Positions 60,899-64,000 of a DNA stretch of 64,000 nt are shown here, one piece after another. Positions within the stretch are counted from its first letter, which is position 1. The number at the start of each line of letters is the position of its first letter. The stretch is taken from positions 357,942-421,941 of the forward strand of contig CANLWY010000002.1 in NCBI GenBank assembly GCA_947494995.1. The letters are read 5' to 3'. The DNA is from an uncultured Campylobacterales bacterium (lineage in GTDB: Bacteria > Campylobacterota > Campylobacteria > Campylobacterales > Arcobacteraceae). The notes under the pieces are model-generated. The model had not been told where the DNA came from and made no database searches. It saw only the letters and a list, made by a program, of their open reading frames with translations. The translations under genes and the position numbers were made by a program.

Positions 60899-62128
60899 TT
60901 ATGGTACTGCTAATATTGCACAATTACATAAATCATCACTTTCGTATTCTGTAATATCTCCTGCATTTTTTTGTGGATATGGGAAAAGACGTACAGTTAA
61001 AGGTTTATTTAACCTAAACGCATAAGTTCCTGTATCTCTCATAAGGGCAGAAATCTTTTCCAATGATGTATCTCCTGCAATTGGAACGGTATCAAGACCT
61101 ATTCCACAAACAGCACTATATGTTAGTAAACTTCTAATATCATATTGATTTTTTATTGTTCCTTGGGCTAATCCTAAATCTTCAATAACTGCCAACATAA
61201 GACCTGAAAATCCAACTAGAGGAACTCCATTTACACCTTTAAATACTTTTGTAAGCAGTGAAGATACCTCTACACTACCACTTGCCCCAAAATATTCTAC
61301 TCCAAGTAATTCAAAAATTTTTGCCATAGATGAGCAGTTTTTTGAAGGTGCTGCTGAACTATCTATTCCTACAAACTTGAAATTATCATTTTCATATGAA
61401 TCTAAAATTATTTTCATTTCATCAACATGATATTGTAAAGCTTCACTCATAATTTCATAATATTTTGAAAATAGTTCTTGATGATTTGTAATTTTATTTA
61501 TCTTATTAAACTCTTCAAGAACATGCACTAACAAATCAGGTGTTTCAAATCCTATAACATATGAATTTTCTAATTTACTATCATGATATGAAGCAGGGAA
61601 ATATGGAATATAAGGTTTACAATTAAAGTTTACAGTAAAATTAAAATTACCTTCACCCCTTGGTGTTATTTGTGATATTTTTTGTACAGTTTTACTACAT
61701 CTGTCAATTAAATCATTATCTAAAATATCAAACTCATTTTTTGGAACATTCACACAGATATTACAAAGGTCACCAAACTCTTTTATAAGCTCTGGAATAT
61801 ACTCTATCTCTTTTGAAGTTTTAGCTTCACCTATTGCAAATCTTATTCTAAGACCTTCTTTTGCAAAAGAGTTTAACATAGAACTTAGAACCTCTAAATC
61901 AGCTTTTACAGACTCTATTGATGTAGTATCTAAATACTCTCCAAAGGCATTTGTAACAATTCTTATTGATTGAACTTCATAATCTTGTTTATTAAATTTT
62001 TGTGATAATTCATTACAGAAAGTGCAAGCCTTTAAAATCTCTTCTTCCCACTTTGATTTATCAAATGTTAGTGTTAAAAAAGTTGTTATAGTTCTGATTT
62101 TACATAAATTTTTGTTTTGATAATTCAC
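60899..62128 (-). CDS. DUF711-family protein
   Basis: A 409-residue protein. KIRTITTFLTLTFDKSKWEE, IRIVTNAFGEYL, FVGIDSSAAPSKNCSSMAKI and GVNGVPLVGFSGLMLAVIED match the DUF711 (UPF0210) family, some of which were linked to glycyl-radical-like folds. The function is unknown. I choose the GTG at 62128, which has AAAAGGA nine bases upstream, over a longer frame to 62155. Confidence 0.85.
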   Translation of the reverse strand: MNYQNKNLCKIRTITTFLTLTFDKSKWEEEILKACTFCNELSQKFNKQDYEVQSIRIVTNAFGEYLDTTSIESVKADLEVLSSMLNSFAKEGLRIRFAIGEAKTSKEIEYIPELIKEFGDLCNICVNVPKNEFDILDNDLIDRCSKTVQKISQITPRGEGNFNFTVNFNCKPYIPYFPASYHDSKLENSYVIGFETPDLLVHVLEEFNKINKITNHQELFSKYYEIMSEALQYHVDEMKIILDSYENDNFKFVGIDSSAAPSKNCSSMAKIFELLGVEYFGASGSVEVSSLLTKVFKGVNGVPLVGFSGLMLAVIEDLGLAQGTIKNQYDIRSLLTYSAVCGIGLDTVPIAGDTSLEKISALMRDTGTYAFRLNKPLTVRLFPYPQKNAGDITEYESDDLCNCAILAVP

Positions 62129-62196
62129 TGTTATTCCTTTTTTCAAAGTATGCAAAGTATATCAATAAAAACTATTTAATACAATCCAAATATTGC

Positions 62197-63033
62197 TTAA
62201 TTCTCATTTTTTAAAGCCTCATAAGCAACTAAGATTTTCTTTCTTTCAACGCCCCATCTATAGCCACTCATAGCTCCACTTTTAGCAAGAACCCTATGAC
62301 ATGGAATTAAATACCCAATATGATTTGAACCAATTGCTGAGGCTACTGCACGTACTGCTTTTGGTTTGTTTATACTATTTGCTATATCTTGATAAGAAGC
62401 AATTGCACCATTTGGTACATTTAGAAGTGCTTTCCAAACGTTTATTTGAAAATTTGTTCCTTTTACATAAAGGTCAAACTTTTTCTTATCAACAAAAATA
62501 CTATCTAAGAACTCTTGGGCTTTTTTAGTATCTTCTATTAAATCAGCCTTTGCCCAAATTTCTTTAAACCTTTGAAAAATAGCTTCTTTATTGTTATCAA
62601 TAAACCCTAAATAGGAGACACCTCTTTTTGTAAATGCTATTAATGCTTCGCCAAAAGGAGTTGCTCCTATACCATAAGTGATTTTTACATTCTTCCCTAA
62701 TTCTTTATACTCTTTTGGGGTAACACCAATGATATTTACAAATAAATCATGAAGTCTACTTGGACTTGAAAGCCCCATATCTAAAGCACTATCAAGTATG
62801 GACTTGGATTCTTTGAGATGCTCTTTTGCATAATTTAAAGTAATGGATTGTAAAAACTGCATAGGAGTTACACCTACATACTCTTTAAATACTCGAATAA
62901 AATGATATTTACTCATTCCAACATATGAAGCAATAGTATCAATTGAAGGTTGTTCTTTAAAGTTTTCATCCATATACTTTATAACTTTTTCAATCTTTTT
63001 ATAGTTTTCACTCTCTGTTAATAAAGTATCCAT
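62197..63033 (-). CDS. Ada-like fusion: AraC-type HTH plus O6-alkylguanine methyltransferase
   Basis: A 278-residue protein: residues ~10-115 form an AraC-type HTH (TIASYVGMSKYHFIRVFKEY, then ALDMGLSSPSRLHDLFVNII), and the C-terminal half is a methylated-DNA-cysteine methyltransferase with the active site IPCHRVL (Cys245) and the arginine-finger region KPKAVRAVASAIG. The N-terminal zinc/phosphotriester domain of E. coli Ada is absent. It repairs O6-methylguanine and probably regulates its own expression. Confidence 0.92.
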   Translation of the reverse strand: MDTLLTESENYKKIEKVIKYMDENFKEQPSIDTIASYVGMSKYHFIRVFKEYVGVTPMQFLQSITLNYAKEHLKESKSILDSALDMGLSSPSRLHDLFVNIIGVTPKEYKELGKNVKITYGIGATPFGEALIAFTKRGVSYLGFIDNNKEAIFQRFKEIWAKADLIEDTKKAQEFLDSIFVDKKKFDLYVKGTNFQINVWKALLNVPNGAIASYQDIANSINKPKAVRAVASAIGSNHIGYLIPCHRVLAKSGAMSGYRWGVERKKILVAYEALKNEN

Positions 63034-63187
63034 ACTTTAAACCTTTTTTTAATATTCTGTAATTATAAAGTTAAAATCGTTAATTTTCAATCCATATATT
63101 GCTATATTGTTTTAAATCTATAAAATAGTTATAATTTTGCTTGAATTTATTATGAAAAATGATTACAATTAAAACAAAGGGCTATCT

Positions 63188-63904
63188 ATGATTACATCTA
63201 ATTCTTATGAAGAACATGTTGCTATATCAAAAGAGTTAAAAATGCACTCTGTTTTTTTAAAAGTTAGAGAACCTTATAAAAATGACTTTGAAGATATCTA
63301 TAATAGTGCAAAAGAAGAGAAGATAAATCTTTCAAATGCAAAAGAGTTTTTAAACTCCCTTTCAAAAGAGCAATTATCAACTGTACAGAACTATAGTCGT
63401 CTTGCTGATGAAATAAATGTAGGTAAACTTACAAATGAAGGAGCCTATAATTTACTTCTACATCATTATGAAAAATATGATTTTAATAATGATGGAATTG
63501 TAATGGATGGAACTGCAAGAACCACAACAATTATTCCTACAAATATGCCAGAAAGTGAGAAAAAAGCTTATGTTCAAACTTTAAATGAAATGGATGAAAA
63601 TGAGGCTTTTAATGTAATGGCATTAATTACTCTTCCTAAATCATTTCATTGGGAAAATGGTGAATTGATTCCTACACAAGGAAATGAACCATTTGATTTC
63701 AATGCCATTTTAGAAACTATTAATAGAATTTTAAATCCAAAACCTCAAGAGTATACTTCCCCTGAAATTATAGAGATCTTTAAAAACTTTAAAACTTTAT
63801 TTGAAAAAAACTATGATGAAGTAAAAAATGAAGAAGAAAACTTTTTAAATAATAGTGGTGAAGTAAATATAATAAAAGCTAAATTAGAAGCTTCAACTAA
63901 ATAA
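63188..63904 (+). CDS. Hypothetical protein with an EF-hand-like loop
   Basis: A 238-residue acidic, mostly helical soluble protein. HHYEKYDFNNDGIVMDGTAR contains a D-x-N-x-D-G loop as in EF-hands (calcium-type), followed by a Thr-rich segment TTTIIPTNMPESEKKAYVQT. No signal peptide was seen. A weak RBS-like AAAGGG lies upstream of the ATG. The family is not recognised; I recall similar proteins in Arcobacter-type genomes but cannot name one. Confidence 0.65.
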   Translation: MITSNSYEEHVAISKELKMHSVFLKVREPYKNDFEDIYNSAKEEKINLSNAKEFLNSLSKEQLSTVQNYSRLADEINVGKLTNEGAYNLLLHHYEKYDFNNDGIVMDGTARTTTIIPTNMPESEKKAYVQTLNEMDENEAFNVMALITLPKSFHWENGELIPTQGNEPFDFNAILETINRILNPKPQEYTSPEIIEIFKNFKTLFEKNYDEVKNEEENFLNNSGEVNIIKAKLEASTK

Positions 63905-63907
63905 ACC

Positions 63908-63925
63908 TTTAGGCAAACGCCTAAA
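63908..63925. terminator. Small terminator hairpin
   Basis: TTTAGGC-AAAC-GCCTAAA directly follows the EF-hand-like gene and precedes the convergent partial gene at the window end. Confidence 0.7.
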
Positions 63926-63937
63926 AGTTTATAAATC

Positions 63938-64000
63938 CTAGTAAGTAGCCTGATTATAAATAACAAACCCACGAGCTAACTGCTTTAATTCTTCTTTAAC
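63938..64000 (-). CDS. C-terminal fragment of a gene cut by the window end
   Basis: On the minus strand an open frame entering from the right edge encodes VKEELKQLARGFVIYNQATY followed by TAG. Twenty residues are too few to identify the product. Convergence with the preceding gene and the terminator between them support a real gene end. Confidence 0.5.
   Translation of the reverse strand, partial: VKEELKQLARGFVIYNQATY

Overview
The window is AT-rich, densely coded DNA of a respiratory member of the Campylobacterota, most likely Arcobacter or a close relative. The evidence is the FdhA/FdhB/FdhC formate dehydrogenases with TorD-type chaperones and small Tat-signal proteins, TupABC tungstate uptake, a BioV-type esterase, the aroB-mscS-mtaB-AAA-bioV-mog gene order, and histidine kinases with the HQWRQPL H-box. 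No phage, intact insertion sequence or CRISPR array was seen.

Layout. 1-4.5 kb: a MocR-type regulator, an alpha/beta hydrolase, a small SelW-like selenoprotein hidden by its in-frame UGA, and small envelope genes. 4.5-7.7 kb: an accessory block of poorly recognisable genes bracketed by a 54-bp direct repeat of the 3' part of a ModE-like gene. 7.6-14.35 kb (minus strand): a cofactor-supply run, fdhD, a small Cys-motif protein, a ModE-like regulator, a NifS-like cysteine desulfurase, moeA, tupA, tupB, tupC and a second ModE-like regulator. 14.4-27.4 kb (minus strand): two paralogous selenocysteine formate dehydrogenase operons, each with fdhA (in-frame UGA at codon 187), fdhB, fdhC, a Tat-signal protein and a TorD-like chaperone; the first also has a polyferredoxin. 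27.9-31.2 kb: a divergent periplasmic-binding-protein, histidine kinase and response regulator system. 31.2-35.2 kb: a CDF metal exporter with a CsoR/RcnR-type repressor, a Panacea-type protein and a Cache chemoreceptor.

35.3-45.7 kb is a selenium island: a putative selenate-type ABC importer, a short YedF, a 2-hydroxyacyl-CoA dehydratase/double-cubane-type protein with its activase, selD (itself with a Sec codon), tRNA-Sec, selA and selB. 46-64 kb is mostly housekeeping: AraC regulator, DASS symporter, mog, bioV, a protease-dead FtsH-like ATPase, mtaB, mscS, aroB, hcp, mutarotase, helicase, DsbA-like protein, DUF711 protein and an Ada-like protein.

Together the genes form one supply chain: tungstate uptake (tup), pterin cofactor synthesis (moeA, mog), sulfuration (fdhD, probably the NifS-like protein), selenium uptake and Sec decoding (selABD, tRNA-Sec), all serving two Sec-containing formate dehydrogenases. 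Shared palindromes upstream of the two FDH operons, and others shared by the two divergent selenium promoters, suggest two dedicated regulons. All functional statements come from reading the sequence and from family knowledge; no database search was run.
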